DNA of 64,000 bases, taken from Neobacillus sp. WH10 (GTDB taxonomy: Bacteria; Bacillota; Bacilli; Bacillales; Cytobacillaceae). This document shows, piece after piece, positions 43,352-53,400 of the stretch. Position 1 is the stretch's first letter. Each line of letters begins with the position of its first letter. Both the position numbers and the translations under genes were made by a program. Below the pieces are notes generated by a model. That model saw nothing but the letters and a program-made list of their open reading frames with translations. It was not told the origin of the DNA and did no database searches. The stretch lies in NCBI RefSeq assembly GCF_030123405.1, contig NZ_CP126110.1, positions 4,898,001 through 4,962,000 of the forward strand, read 5' to 3'.

Positions 43352-43420
43352 TACTGGATGCTACTGCTTTTATCTTAGAAATCATTTTCTCTAACGCTTT
43401 TACTGTTTCTTCTGTGTATG
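43341..43420 (-). repeat. 78-bp direct repeat encoding part of a FIVAR domain, copy 1
   Basis: On the minus strand it encodes YTEETVKALEKMISKIKAVA and SSKREA in a frame different from the end of the GH2 gene. It matches 50343-50420 at 69 of 78 positions. The GH2 frame runs about 20 bp into this repeat before stopping at 43400. Confidence 0.8.
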
Positions 43421-46400
43421 CTCGCTGTTCTTAATGGCTAAATTAGCTAAAGCTAAATTTAAGGTTTTAGTTGCTGCAACTACTTCTTGTTGTGTAGCTT
43501 CTTTATTTTTTAATACTTTTTCAGCATTCTTTAATTCTTTCTTAAGCATTGTTACACTTTCCTTAGTATATTTAGATAAATCCATATTCTTTACTTTATT
43601 TATTAAATCTTCAAGAGCAGATTTATCTGGAACTAATTTTAAATCAAGGTAAGACTTTAGTAAGTTATTATAAGCTTTATCTACTTGTGTTGCATCTTCA
43701 TTTCCTAAAACCTTTTTAGCGTCATTTAATGCTTTTTCAAACTTATTCCAAGTTGACTTAATATATTTATCTTTATTTAAGCCTCCAACCATATTTACTA
43801 AGTTTTGAAGATCTGTCTTATTTATATTCTTCTTAACTAAAGCATCTATAGCTGTCTTTAAGTTATTTAAAGCTTTATCTACTTCCTTTTGCTTTGCATT
43901 TTCATCAGCTAATACACCTTCTGCTTCTCCAAGAGCTCTTTGTAAGTTAGCCCATGAATCTGATGTATACTCTTTTTCAACTAATGCTTTTGCCGAATCT
44001 ACAAGAGTTTGTAATACTTCCTTATTCCCTTGTTTAAACTCAAGCATCCATATTGAATTAACTAATCTCTTAAATGCAGCATCTACTTCTACTTCTGTTG
44101 CATTATGATTTCCATAAACTTCTTTAGCCTGCGCTAATGATTCATTAAATTCTTTAACAACGGCTGGTACTACACCTTCTAATCCACCATTAGCTGCCAC
44201 TTCATCAGCATAGTCTATAGCTATCTTTAATGCTGCCTTACCAACTTCGTCTTCTTCAACTTCTCTTTCTAAAGTTATTCCATATTTAACTTCTTTAAGT
44301 CCATTTTCAGATTTTACAATAACATCTAGCTTCTCTGAATTACTTACAGTATAAACTACAGATGATGATGCATTATTTGTTGCATCTACTATTATTTCTG
44401 GTAAATCTTCATTAGCTTTTAACTTCATTGTATAATTATATCTATCTGAAGCAAAGCTTTCTAAATCTTTTCCATTAACTTTTATTCCATTTACAACGAA
44501 ATCTGGATTTTGCACTACTCTCTGTTCAAAGGCTTGCATTTCTCTTATTGCTAAACCTTTACCTGTCTTCGCTTTCATCTTTATTCTTAAAGCCTTTGTC
44601 TTTACCATTTCAAAAGTATAATAATTTGTATCTGTTGGTGATGTAATTTCTGGGTTAGAAACTAAATTAGATACTGTTACCCAATTACTATCATCATTAA
44701 ATGGGTTTGCTGGCTCCATTAATACCTGTCCTGGTTTATTTGGTAGAACAACCTTATCTCCAACATAATATTGTATTTCAAAGCTTTCTGGAAGGCTGCA
44801 TCCATGATCTTCAAAGAAATTAACTTCTAGATTATTTATATATTTATCTTCTGGTACATCTGTTCCGAAGATAACGCCAACCCAATCACCACTTCTCCTT
44901 GAAGCGTCTGCCCAGTTAGTCCATCTCTTATTATCTATCATTTCATCATTTACAGATTTAATGCTATCAAATGGTTCATGTGTATATGAAGCTATTGCCA
45001 TTGCCAAATCGAAACCTACTCTTGTTCCTGCAAAGTTAATACCTTTTACAGTTACATCAGTTACTCTGATACTTACATTTACAATTTTATCTGTTCCTTC
45101 TACTGTTCCATTTACAGCAAAAGTTCCAACTTTACTTAATAACTCTTTATCATAATCTTCCCAAGTAACAGGAAGGTCAACTATTGTTCCATCTGTATAG
45201 TAAGCCTTTACTGTTTGTGGAAGCTTTGGTTCCACCTTTACATTAGTTGCAAGTGAAACATTTTGTACTGCTGATAATCCCTTAACAACCACTTTAGCCT
45301 TAGCTTTTAACGCTTGTCCTTCAACAGTTCCTTCTACTTCAAATACCCCGTACTTATTATAAGAATCTTCCTTTACATTATCCCAAGTAACCTTTACCTC
45401 TCTAGGTAATCCAATATCATATATTGCTTTTACCTTTTCTGGTAATATTGGGGCAACTCCCTTATTCGTTTCTACATTTACTTTTTCATATGAAATAATT
45501 GTTTTTTCAGCTGGGTTCTTTCCAATATTTATTTCTATATCTTCAGTACTTACAGTCTTACCTTTATAAGTTACTTCCGCATTTAGAATTACTGTTCCTT
45601 CTGTATAAGCATATAACTTACCATTTTCTATTTTCGCTTCACCAGAATCCTTAGAAGATATATTATATTTAGCTTGTATTTGATCTTTGTCAATTGAAGA
45701 ATCATCTTCTAATGTTCCCTCTATTATAATATCAACAATATCATCCTCAATTATATTCTTCTTAGATAATTCTATTGTTGCTGAAGTTAATTGTGGATCA
45801 CCTTCTGAAAAATTAACTATATAACTATTAGTTTTTCCATCTTCTGCTGTAACCATAACAGTAGCGTTACTATCAACATTTAATGCTGGAACTACAAATA
45901 CACTTGCAGTATCCTTAGCAGTCGCTGTAACTACTGGTACCTTTGAAGCATATGGTAGATTAATTGCATACTGATTGGTGTTCTCATTAAATCCTTCAAC
46001 ACTAGCATCATTTACTTTAATATCACTTAATAACGCTGTACCTTCACTCTCTACTACATTAGAATAAATATAAAATTCAGTAATACCAACTGCCTTATTA
46101 GCTACAGTATCCTCTTTTAATAAAGTTCTTATTTGGGTTGTATCTACTTCATCAAAAGTAATTTCTTCTGTTCCTTCTGCTGAAAATCCTGTTGTCTTAC
46201 TTTGATTAGAAACTCCAAGCCATTCATTACCATTCCAATATTCAACTAAAATCTCACTTGGAATAGCAACTCCACCATCAGTATATAGTGAAATTCCTAT
46301 TTTACTTATAGAATATTCTTCATTAAACTCTATACCAACATATTCATCATAATTTTGTCCAGGTTTCCCCCAGTTTGTCCATCTGTTTTTAGGGCTACTC

Positions 46401-49400
46401 ACCTTAGAAACAATACCATCATTTATATTATTTACACTATCATATAGACTAAATCCATCAAATGCTCTTGGATATGCCTTACCTTCATTTAATGCTATAT
46501 TTGCTTCTTTAAAATTATCAGATACAACTACAATAGCTTTAGCCTTTAAACTTTCTACTCCTGTAATCATACCTTCTATTGTAACAGTTTTAGCTGAATC
46601 AACATCCTCTGCTGTTAACTCTCTCTCCCAAGTTACTGGATACTTTTCTATACTTCCATCATTACTTACTACTGACACTTTCTCTGGAAGCTTAGCTTGT
46701 TTGCCGACAGGTACTAACATCCTAGAATCTAATACACCAATAATAGCTTTAACGATTACTTTAATATTTACTGAAATATTACTGCCTGCTACAGTTCCAT
46801 TAACTTTAAATATCCCTGGAGTTTTTAAAGCATCCTCTGGAACTGAATCCCACATAACATCTACTTCTTTTTTGCTTCCATCTGAATAAATTCCTGTTAC
46901 TTTCTCTGGAAGTTTTAGTTCCCCATTAATAGGTACTGTAACATCACTTACATCATATCCAAGAATCTTATTTTCACTTAATTCTTCTCCCGGTACAGTG
47001 TATACTGTTGTGTTATCAGAAGAAATTCCCGGACTTGTTGCTGTTAATGTAAATGAACCAGCATTTTTTGTTGATTGAACAATAACTAAAGCCTTACCAT
47101 TAAATGCCTTTCTCTTATTATCTTTATATCTCTCAGCAGTTGCAGCATTACCGTTATCTACTCCCACAATCTTACCATTACCTTTAACATCAAAATTTAT
47201 TAAGTTATCAGCATTCGGTACTAATGTTCCATTTTCATCAGTTACATCTACTGTTATAAATGATAAATCATATCCATCTGCAGTTATAACTTGCCTATCT
47301 GCACTTAAATCAATCTTTTTAGCATCATTAGCAGTTTTAACTACATCTCTTGCCACTACTTTACCATTTTCATCTTTTGCAACAGCTGTTAATTTACCTG
47401 GCTTGTAAGGCACTCTAAATTCTAAGTGTAGCTTACCATCCTTAGTTTCTTTATACCTATCATTGTACCCCGCATCGGTAACCTGATATCCTTTACTTTC
47501 TATTAATTCACCTAAATCAGTACTTGTTACATCTTCATTAAAATATAAGTCAACAGAATTAGCATTAGTATATGCATATACTAATATCTTATCTCCATCA
47601 ACCTTTATACTATCATCATTCTCCCAATTCCAGTGTGGTAATAAATGAACCATTGGCTCATCTGACCATTGACTTTGGTAGAAATAGAATGCATCCTTTT
47701 CAAAGCCTGCCGTATCTATAGCTCCAAAATATGAAGATTTTGATGGGAATTTACCATAATAAGGAGTTGGTTCTCCTATATAATCGAAACCTGTCCAAAT
47801 ATATTCTCCTAGTATATATTCTCTATCCCTATTCATCTTCCATGATGCTTCTGCTGTTTTACCCCAAGCAACACGATCATTATCATAAGAAGATTGTTGT
47901 AAATCTGGATGATTATCACCTATACCAATTTTTTCTGGATGTGCATATACTCCTCTACTTCTTACAGCAGAAGAAGTCTCTGAGCCATACATTACCCAGT
48001 CTTCATATTTTTCTTTATATTTGTCATAATTATGTTCAGCATAATTAAAGCCTACAACATCTATAATATCAGCTACATTTTCATGAGCTCCTTCATTCCC
48101 CATAAATGCAATTTCTCCCATGGTTGTAGGTCTTGTAGTATCAATTTCCTTAACCCACTTCTGAAGATTTTTTGCTACTTCCAGCCCCTTTGCTTGGCTT
48201 GTTTCCCATATCTCATTTCCTAATGACCACATCATTATACTTGGAGCATTCTTTCCTCTGTTAATCATTTGTTTAAGATCATGCTCTGCCCAAGTCATAT
48301 CTCCATGAATTGATTTTTGCTCGAAAAACCTTCCATAATCATATGGATTCTTTCCGCCATACCAAGTATCAAAAGCTTCTTCTATAAGAAGAATTCCCTC
48401 TTCATTACAACTATCTATTAAGTGTTGTGAAGCAGGATTATGAGTAACTCTTATAGAATTTACTCCCATCTCTTTTAACTTTTTAACTTGTCTTCTTATT
48501 GATGTTTTATTATCAACAGCACCTAAAGCTCCTTGATCATGATGCATACTCACCCCTTGAAGCTTCATTTGCTTCCCATTTAAGAAAAAGCCATTGTTAG
48601 GTGTCATATCAAACCATCTAATACCAAAATCTGTTTTATACTCATCTACTATTTTATTATCAATAATTACAGTAGTAGCCACCTTATATAAATATGGATT
48701 TTCAGTTCCCCAAAGTATTGGATTTTCAACCGTTACATCTGCATTGAATTTCTTAGTAGCACCTGCACTAACTACTTCAGTAGTAACATTTTCCGCTACG
48801 CTATTTCCTTTAGCATCTAAAATAACTGATTTAACACTTACCTCTTTATCTGTAGATTCCTCATTCATAATATCTGTTTTAATATTAACTTTAGCTCTAC
48901 CTTGTTTGTATTCGTTTTCTAAGTCTGGTGTAGTTACATAAGTACCATATTCTGCAACATGAACATTTTCAGTTACTGTAAGACTAACATCTCTATATAT
49001 ACCACTACCTGAATACCATCTACTACTTGGCTGCTGATTTGTTGCCTTTACAGCTATAACGTTTTCAGTAATACCATCACATATTAAATCCTTTGTTATA
49101 TCAAATGAAAATGGAGTATATCCGTAAGGATTATTACCTACTTGCTTTCCATTTACATAAACATAACTATCCATGTATACTCCGCCAAAGTTAATACTTA
49201 TTTTTTTTCCTTCCATTTCCTTAGGAAGCACAAAGCTCTTTCTATACCAGCCAGTTCCTCCATCTAGATATCCACCATTATAGCGCCCTGGAGAATCTTT
49301 ATTAAAATCTAATTCTATGCTCCAATCATGAGGTAACGTTAACTTTCTCCATTCACTATCATCAAAAACTTTTTCTTTCGCTCCTGCTACATCTCCTAAA

Positions 49401-49570
49401 TTGAATTTCCAATCATCGTTAAATGATATAGTTCTTTGTAATTCATTATTTATAGTACTAACTATTTCACTATTATCTCTTGCTGTAGTCTCTGCAAATG
49501 TTGTTATCCCTGGAGAAGTTGTAATTACTGCTGCAGCTATAACTAGGCTTAATATCTTATTAAACTTCAT
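43400..49570 (-). CDS. Giant secreted GH2 beta-galactosidase, Clostridium-like
   Basis: Removes terminal beta-galactose, for example from released core-1 disaccharide. 2056 residues from ATG 49570 (GGAG 8 bp upstream), with signal peptide FNKILSLVIAAAVITTSPGI. Modules: GH2 sandwich, Ig and barrel domains (residues about 40-650) with acid/base Glu in SLGNEIWE and nucleophile Glu in ILGEYIW; a beta-rich region to about 880; four Big_4-type Ig domains (GTVEG-ending); two discoidin-like RWTNW domains; two cadherin-like domains; and four FIVAR repeats at the C-terminus. Codons are strongly AGA/ATA/TTA-biased, unlike neighbours. No cell-wall anchor remains; the 3' end runs into another FIVAR remnant. 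Confidence 0.92.
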   Translation of the reverse strand: MKFNKILSLVIAAAVITTSPGITTFAETTARDNSEIVSTINNELQRTISFNDDWKFNLGDVAGAKEKVFDDSEWRKLTLPHDWSIELDFNKDSPGRYNGGYLDGGTGWYRKSFVLPKEMEGKKISINFGGVYMDSYVYVNGKQVGNNPYGYTPFSFDITKDLICDGITENVIAVKATNQQPSSRWYSGSGIYRDVSLTVTENVHVAEYGTYVTTPDLENEYKQGRAKVNIKTDIMNEESTDKEVSVKSVILDAKGNSVAENVTTEVVSAGATKKFNADVTVENPILWGTENPYLYKVATTVIIDNKIVDEYKTDFGIRWFDMTPNNGFFLNGKQMKLQGVSMHHDQGALGAVDNKTSIRRQVKKLKEMGVNSIRVTHNPASQHLIDSCNEEGILLIEEAFDTWYGGKNPYDYGRFFEQKSIHGDMTWAEHDLKQMINRGKNAPSIMMWSLGNEIWETSQAKGLEVAKNLQKWVKEIDTTRPTTMGEIAFMGNEGAHENVADIIDVVGFNYAEHNYDKYKEKYEDWVMYGSETSSAVRSRGVYAHPEKIGIGDNHPDLQQSSYDNDRVAWGKTAEASWKMNRDREYILGEYIWTGFDYIGEPTPYYGKFPSKSSYFGAIDTAGFEKDAFYFYQSQWSDEPMVHLLPHWNWENDDSIKVDGDKILVYAYTNANSVDLYFNEDVTSTDLGELIESKGYQVTDAGYNDRYKETKDGKLHLEFRVPYKPGKLTAVAKDENGKVVARDVVKTANDAKKIDLSADRQVITADGYDLSFITVDVTDENGTLVPNADNLINFDVKGNGKIVGVDNGNAATAERYKDNKRKAFNGKALVIVQSTKNAGSFTLTATSPGISSDNTTVYTVPGEELSENKILGYDVSDVTVPINGELKLPEKVTGIYSDGSKKEVDVMWDSVPEDALKTPGIFKVNGTVAGSNISVNIKVIVKAIIGVLDSRMLVPVGKQAKLPEKVSVVSNDGSIEKYPVTWERELTAEDVDSAKTVTIEGMITGVESLKAKAIVVVSDNFKEANIALNEGKAYPRAFDGFSLYDSVNNINDGIVSKVSSPKNRWTNWGKPGQNYDEYVGIEFNEEYSISKIGISLYTDGGVAIPSEILVEYWNGNEWLGVSNQSKTTGFSAEGTEEITFDEVDTTQIRTLLKEDTVANKAVGITEFYIYSNVVESEGTALLSDIKVNDASVEGFNENTNQYAINLPYASKVPVVTATAKDTASVFVVPALNVDSNATVMVTAEDGKTNSYIVNFSEGDPQLTSATIELSKKNIIEDDIVDIIIEGTLEDDSSIDKDQIQAKYNISSKDSGEAKIENGKLYAYTEGTVILNAEVTYKGKTVSTEDIEINIGKNPAEKTIISYEKVNVETNKGVAPILPEKVKAIYDIGLPREVKVTWDNVKEDSYNKYGVFEVEGTVEGQALKAKAKVVVKGLSAVQNVSLATNVKVEPKLPQTVKAYYTDGTIVDLPVTWEDYDKELLSKVGTFAVNGTVEGTDKIVNVSIRVTDVTVKGINFAGTRVGFDLAMAIASYTHEPFDSIKSVNDEMIDNKRWTNWADASRRSGDWVGVIFGTDVPEDKYINNLEVNFFEDHGCSLPESFEIQYYVGDKVVLPNKPGQVLMEPANPFNDDSNWVTVSNLVSNPEITSPTDTNYYTFEMVKTKALRIKMKAKTGKGLAIREMQAFEQRVVQNPDFVVNGIKVNGKDLESFASDRYNYTMKLKANEDLPEIIVDATNNASSSVVYTVSNSEKLDVIVKSENGLKEVKYGITLEREVEEDEVGKAALKIAIDYADEVAANGGLEGVVPAVVKEFNESLAQAKEVYGNHNATEVEVDAAFKRLVNSIWMLEFKQGNKEVLQTLVDSAKALVEKEYTSDSWANLQRALGEAEGVLADENAKQKEVDKALNNLKTAIDALVKKNINKTDLQNLVNMVGGLNKDKYIKSTWNKFEKALNDAKKVLGNEDATQVDKAYNNLLKSYLDLKLVPDKSALEDLINKVKNMDLSKYTKESVTMLKKELKNAEKVLKNKEATQQEVVAATKTLNLALANLAIKNSEHTQKKQ

Positions 49571-49675
49571 ACCTTTAGCTCCATTCATCAATTTTTCAAC
49601 TCATCTTTTATATTCAGTATATTTTGACTAAATACGTTATGCTGATACTAATATAGTTTCATGGACACATCTTAG

Positions 49676-49857
49676 ACCCTTAAACAGTTTAATCAATGCT
49701 TTTAGACCATCCTCTTCCCCAGCCCCACCAGCTTAAGATTTCGAGCTCTTCCGATCCGTTCTCTTTGTCCCCTCCACCATCGCCTGAGCTTGAACTGCTT
49801 CAGGCGGAAAGAACTAATGAAAAAATTAAAACGAAAGATATCTAGACTCTTTTTCAA
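49676..49857 (-). pseudogene. N-terminal remnant of a sugar-binding lipoprotein gene
   Basis: Reads ISFVLIFSLVLSA, then TGA at the lipobox Cys, then SSSSGDGGGDKENGSEELEI and LSWWG, the usual start of family 1 solute-binding proteins. A TTG start behind GGAGG gives MKKSL before a frameshift; a second frameshift leads to EEDGLKALIKLFKG. The sequence stops being recognisable about 100 bp before the GH2 start. It marks a former sugar ABC transporter gene interrupted next to the GH2 gene. Confidence 0.75.
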
Positions 49858-49880
49858 TTTTTCATCCTCCTTACTTTATT

Positions 49881-49894
49881 TGAAAACGATTACA
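49881..49894. promoter_or_regulatory. cre site upstream of the lipoprotein remnant
   Basis: TGAAAACGATTACA, a full match to TGWAANCGNTNWCA. It would have given catabolite repression of the lost transporter and could still affect the GH2 gene about 310 bp downstream. Confidence 0.65.
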
Positions 49895-49978
49895 ATACCA
49901 TTATAAAAAATAGCAATCTTCAATAGAGACAGAATTTTCTGCATTATATTGTGAATTTCTGGACTATTTTAGTCTGGG

Positions 49979-50020
49979 TAAAGAAAACTCGCCGATTGGC
50001 AAGCTCTTAGACGAAGAATA
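49979..50020. repeat. Dispersed intergenic repeat, truncated copy C
   Basis: TAAAGAAAACTCGCCGATTG followed by GCAAGCTCTTAGACGAAGA, matching the first 40 bp of copies A (12637) and B (18651); the rest is absent. Confidence 0.65.
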
Positions 50021-50166
50021 ATGTACTATTTGCCCTTTTCACGCGCAAAACTTCCGATTGTCCCCTCAAAGAACCGTCACCACCGATTTTGGTTTAAAAA
50101 ATAGGAATCCCTTGTAAGAGATTCCTATTTTTACATATAGCCTTACACTCTAAATGAACCGAGGTC

Positions 50167-50441
50167 TTACTTCATAACCCCATTTTTATCAAAAGTGTAC
50201 CACTTGCCAGAAATCTTAACCTGGCCTGTCTGCATGGCACCGCTTGTATTAAAGTAGCCGACTTCTGCCAGCCAGTTTACATCGCCGCGCTGCTCTTAAA
50301 GTAATACCAGGAAGTACCCAGCTTCAGCCAGCCGGGTTGGTCTGCTTCCCTTTTACTGGATGTTGCCGCTTTTCCCTTAGCAATCATTTCCTATAAGGCT
50401 TTTACTGTTTCTTCTGTGTATTCTTTCTTTTAAATGGCCTC
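50167..50441 (-). pseudogene. Lost C-terminus of the GH36 protein: FIVAR segment and cell-wall-binding repeats
   Basis: In the same frame after the GH36 stop the minus strand reads EAI, TAA, KKEYTEETVKAL, TAG, EMIAKGKAATSSKREADQ and PGWLKLGTSWYYFKS. After a frameshift near 50281-50297 it reads DVNWLAEVGYFNTSGAMQTG, QVKISGKWYTFDKNGVMK and a stop. The last parts are CW_binding/choline-binding-type repeats. Stops at 50442, 50430 and 50391 sit where Gln is expected in FIVAR sequences. Confidence 0.8.
50343..50420 (-). repeat. 78-bp direct repeat encoding part of a FIVAR domain, copy 2
   Basis: Minus-strand YTEETVKAL(stop)EMIAKGKAAT and SSKREA; 9 mismatches and no gaps against 43341-43418. The two copies bracket the GH2 gene and the lipoprotein remnant, 7 kb apart. 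Confidence 0.8.
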
Positions 50442-53400
50442 CTAAGGTTTTTTATTGATTCCTTGCTCTAGCCTAGATAAAATAGCTGCAAAGTTTTGAG
50501 TGAAATCAGAAATAGCTTCATCTATTTCAGGTTGTACTGAATTAGGATTTTTATATACATTTACAACTTTATCCTTTAAAGCATTAAATCCTGAGCTGTC
50601 TAAACTTTTCTTTGAATAAGGCTTATTATCGATAAGAGTCATTTCTTCGTAAGCAGCGGCTAATTTTGAAAAATCCGCAGCTCCTTCATTGTACTTATGC
50701 AACTTTATTTCAGCAGCCGATGCAAATGTATTAGCCGGATTACCATAAGTTTCAGTGATGTACAATCTGTAGAACTTAGCATCAACTGGTTCATCAAACT
50801 CAATTAAAGTGCTTCCGCCATTTTCCATTTCCCCATATTTCACTGTTTTCCAGCTGCCAACTTCATTCGTATTTGAAACTTGTAATTCGTACTTTTTCAC
50901 GTTCCCGTTTCCATTTCTGCTTACATACTCATAAGCGTCAACAGGTTTAACTTCCGGCATTTCAATGGTTAACCAATGAGGTGCTACAGGCATTGCTCCA
51001 TTGTACTGCGTATGCCACCAAGTTGAAGTTTTCCCGTCTAATACATTCGCTGCCGGCCCTTCATTTGCCCCGGCTTGCTGCTCCTCTGAATCTGCATATA
51101 CTTTATATCCGGTTCTGTCTAATTCCTTATATCCTGACTTTAAATTCAGATCTTCGTAGGATTTTTTTGCTTGATCATATGCAACTGCTTCATTTTTAAT
51201 TTCTACCCCTGCAATCTGCAAATTCGTTTTTTTACTGCCGAGAGTGATTTTTCCTTTTGGCAATGAGAATCTATCTTTAACGTATTTTGATGACAAGAGT
51301 TCGCCATCTAAATAGAGCTTAATTATTCCATTTGCTTCTCTAACGGCCTTTACATCGTGCAGGTTCCCATCATTAACTTTCCCCTTAACCGTTTCATTGG
51401 TTGTGGTTGGTTTGAATTCAGTGGTTCCAAAAGTTCCGGATGGCTTTTCAACAACAGTCGTTACAGCCGCCTTTGAATGGACAACGTCATCTCCCACAGT
51501 AAAGTTAAGATAACCGTTTTCGTCTATCGCAATGGAATAGGCACCTTCCTGGTTTAAAATGACTTGGTTATTACCAGAAGATCGAAACGTAAATGAGATG
51601 GAAAAGTCGTCTGTTCCAACCAATGGAATTTGTTTTTTAAATTTATATTCTTTATGATTGATGCTGTACAAGTCAATATTTGCTTTTTCAAAATGGAAAG
51701 TCTCCAAGCTTTCTCCATTCTCAACATCCGTTTTCTCCAACAGCTTTGCCGCATAACCATTTGCATACCCCTGGAAATCCTTCTTGGCAGCTGTAGGAGT
51801 GCCCCAGATGTTTTCAACATTGATATCTACTTTATTTTCCTTTCCAATCTTTGCAGACGTGGTAAGCTCAACCGATCTATAATCTTCTAAAATAGTGGCA
51901 TCTGCCGGCTTTCCATTTACAGTAATGATTGGATTCTGTATTCTTTGATCAAATTTAACCTTCACAGTGTTCTCTTTTGTATTCTTCACAGAGATAACCT
52001 TTGCAGGCGCCTGATCTTTGCTGCTAAATTGGTAAATTCTTGACTCATGAGGGGCTAATGTTACCGTTAATGTATCGCCATAGCTCATATTCTCCACTTT
52101 GGTTTCATCAGCTCTTGGCAGAATCTGTACCATTTTTGCATTATCTAAATCCGTTGGAACACCTACAGTATTATCTAATGTCAGCGTATAGCTTTGTTCT
52201 TTATTGCTGGCATTTCTAAATGAAACAATTCCTTCGCCGCTGTTCCAGGCCGAATAGCCGTAAACTCCACCTTGATCTGGCCGCTTCCCAAATAGCTTTG
52301 CTTTTTCAAGCGTCTTCGAATGGCTTTCGGCCCACTCCAATACATCAGCTGTTATTCTCCATTTGGCATCATTCATCATACTCGGTGAAAAATACAATTC
52401 CCAGAATGCCGTTCCTCTTGTCGCATTGATCATCAAATAATTTCTAAAATCATCATCGGTAAATTTTATTCCTGCAGAAACTCCGTAAATCGGGTCATGA
52501 TTATATACATTTTTCAACGGGAACTGCAGATCATTTTTCTTAAAAATGTTAAAGTAAACATTGTCTCTGTATGACATCATTTGTTCTGCCTGGGTTCCAC
52601 CGTAGTTGCTCAAAAATCCATTATCACCAGAGTCTTGAATCCAAATCGTATTCGCCCACTGCAACAGCCACGGACTTGGGTTTACATAGCATGTAAGGTT
52701 TAAAAATAGACCCCTGCCTTTTTCTTCCCTTTCTTGTCTCATGGCTTTAAAGGTATCAATCCATGTTTCCCAAAGGTCTGATGTATAATACATATTGTGA
52801 TCGCCGCCAACCATGTGCTGATTGTCTTGATCGGCTGAAGGTCTCACAGCAAATCCATCTAGCTTCCAATATTCAATATCAAATCTGTTTTGATAATCTA
52901 AGAACAGCTTAGTAAGATTGTTTACATATGTCTTGGAGCCCACATCTACGCTTTTCCAATAATCATTCGTCACATGTCCTGTGCCATTCTTTTCAAGAAA
53001 TTCGGCAAACCCGCCAAAGTAATTGTAGCCACCTTGAGGACCAAGCCACAGTCCAAACGTTGAGCCAAACTTCTTTGCCATATCACTGGCCGGATATAAT
53101 TCATTTGGGAATTTGTTATTGAATTCCCAGAACCCAGTTTTGTTATCATATGGTGATTTAGTTTCCTGACCAGCTGAGTTAACGGTTTCATATGCATTCC
53201 AACCATCATCCACAACATAAGAATCCAAAGGCGCTACTCCATTTTTGCTCAGCTCTTTTTCCGTGCCATAGAATGAATTAGAAATACTCTCATCTGTAAT
53301 ATCCATCATGTTGTCATACCAGGAATTATACTGCTTTCGGAATTCCGTCTTTGTAGCAATATCATTGATATAGGCGAAAAAGTCAGTTTGAACGACGTCT

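Noticed and set aside
43400..49591. Antisense frames within GH2 (for example near 47731, 48032 and 48594)
   Set aside because: AT-rich opposite-strand frames with no start signals; expected by chance in a low-GC 6-kb gene.
49881..50160. A second intact gene between the lipoprotein remnant and the GH36 tail
   Set aside because: Only the cre site, a truncated repeat and non-coding DNA were seen; no frame with a start signal.
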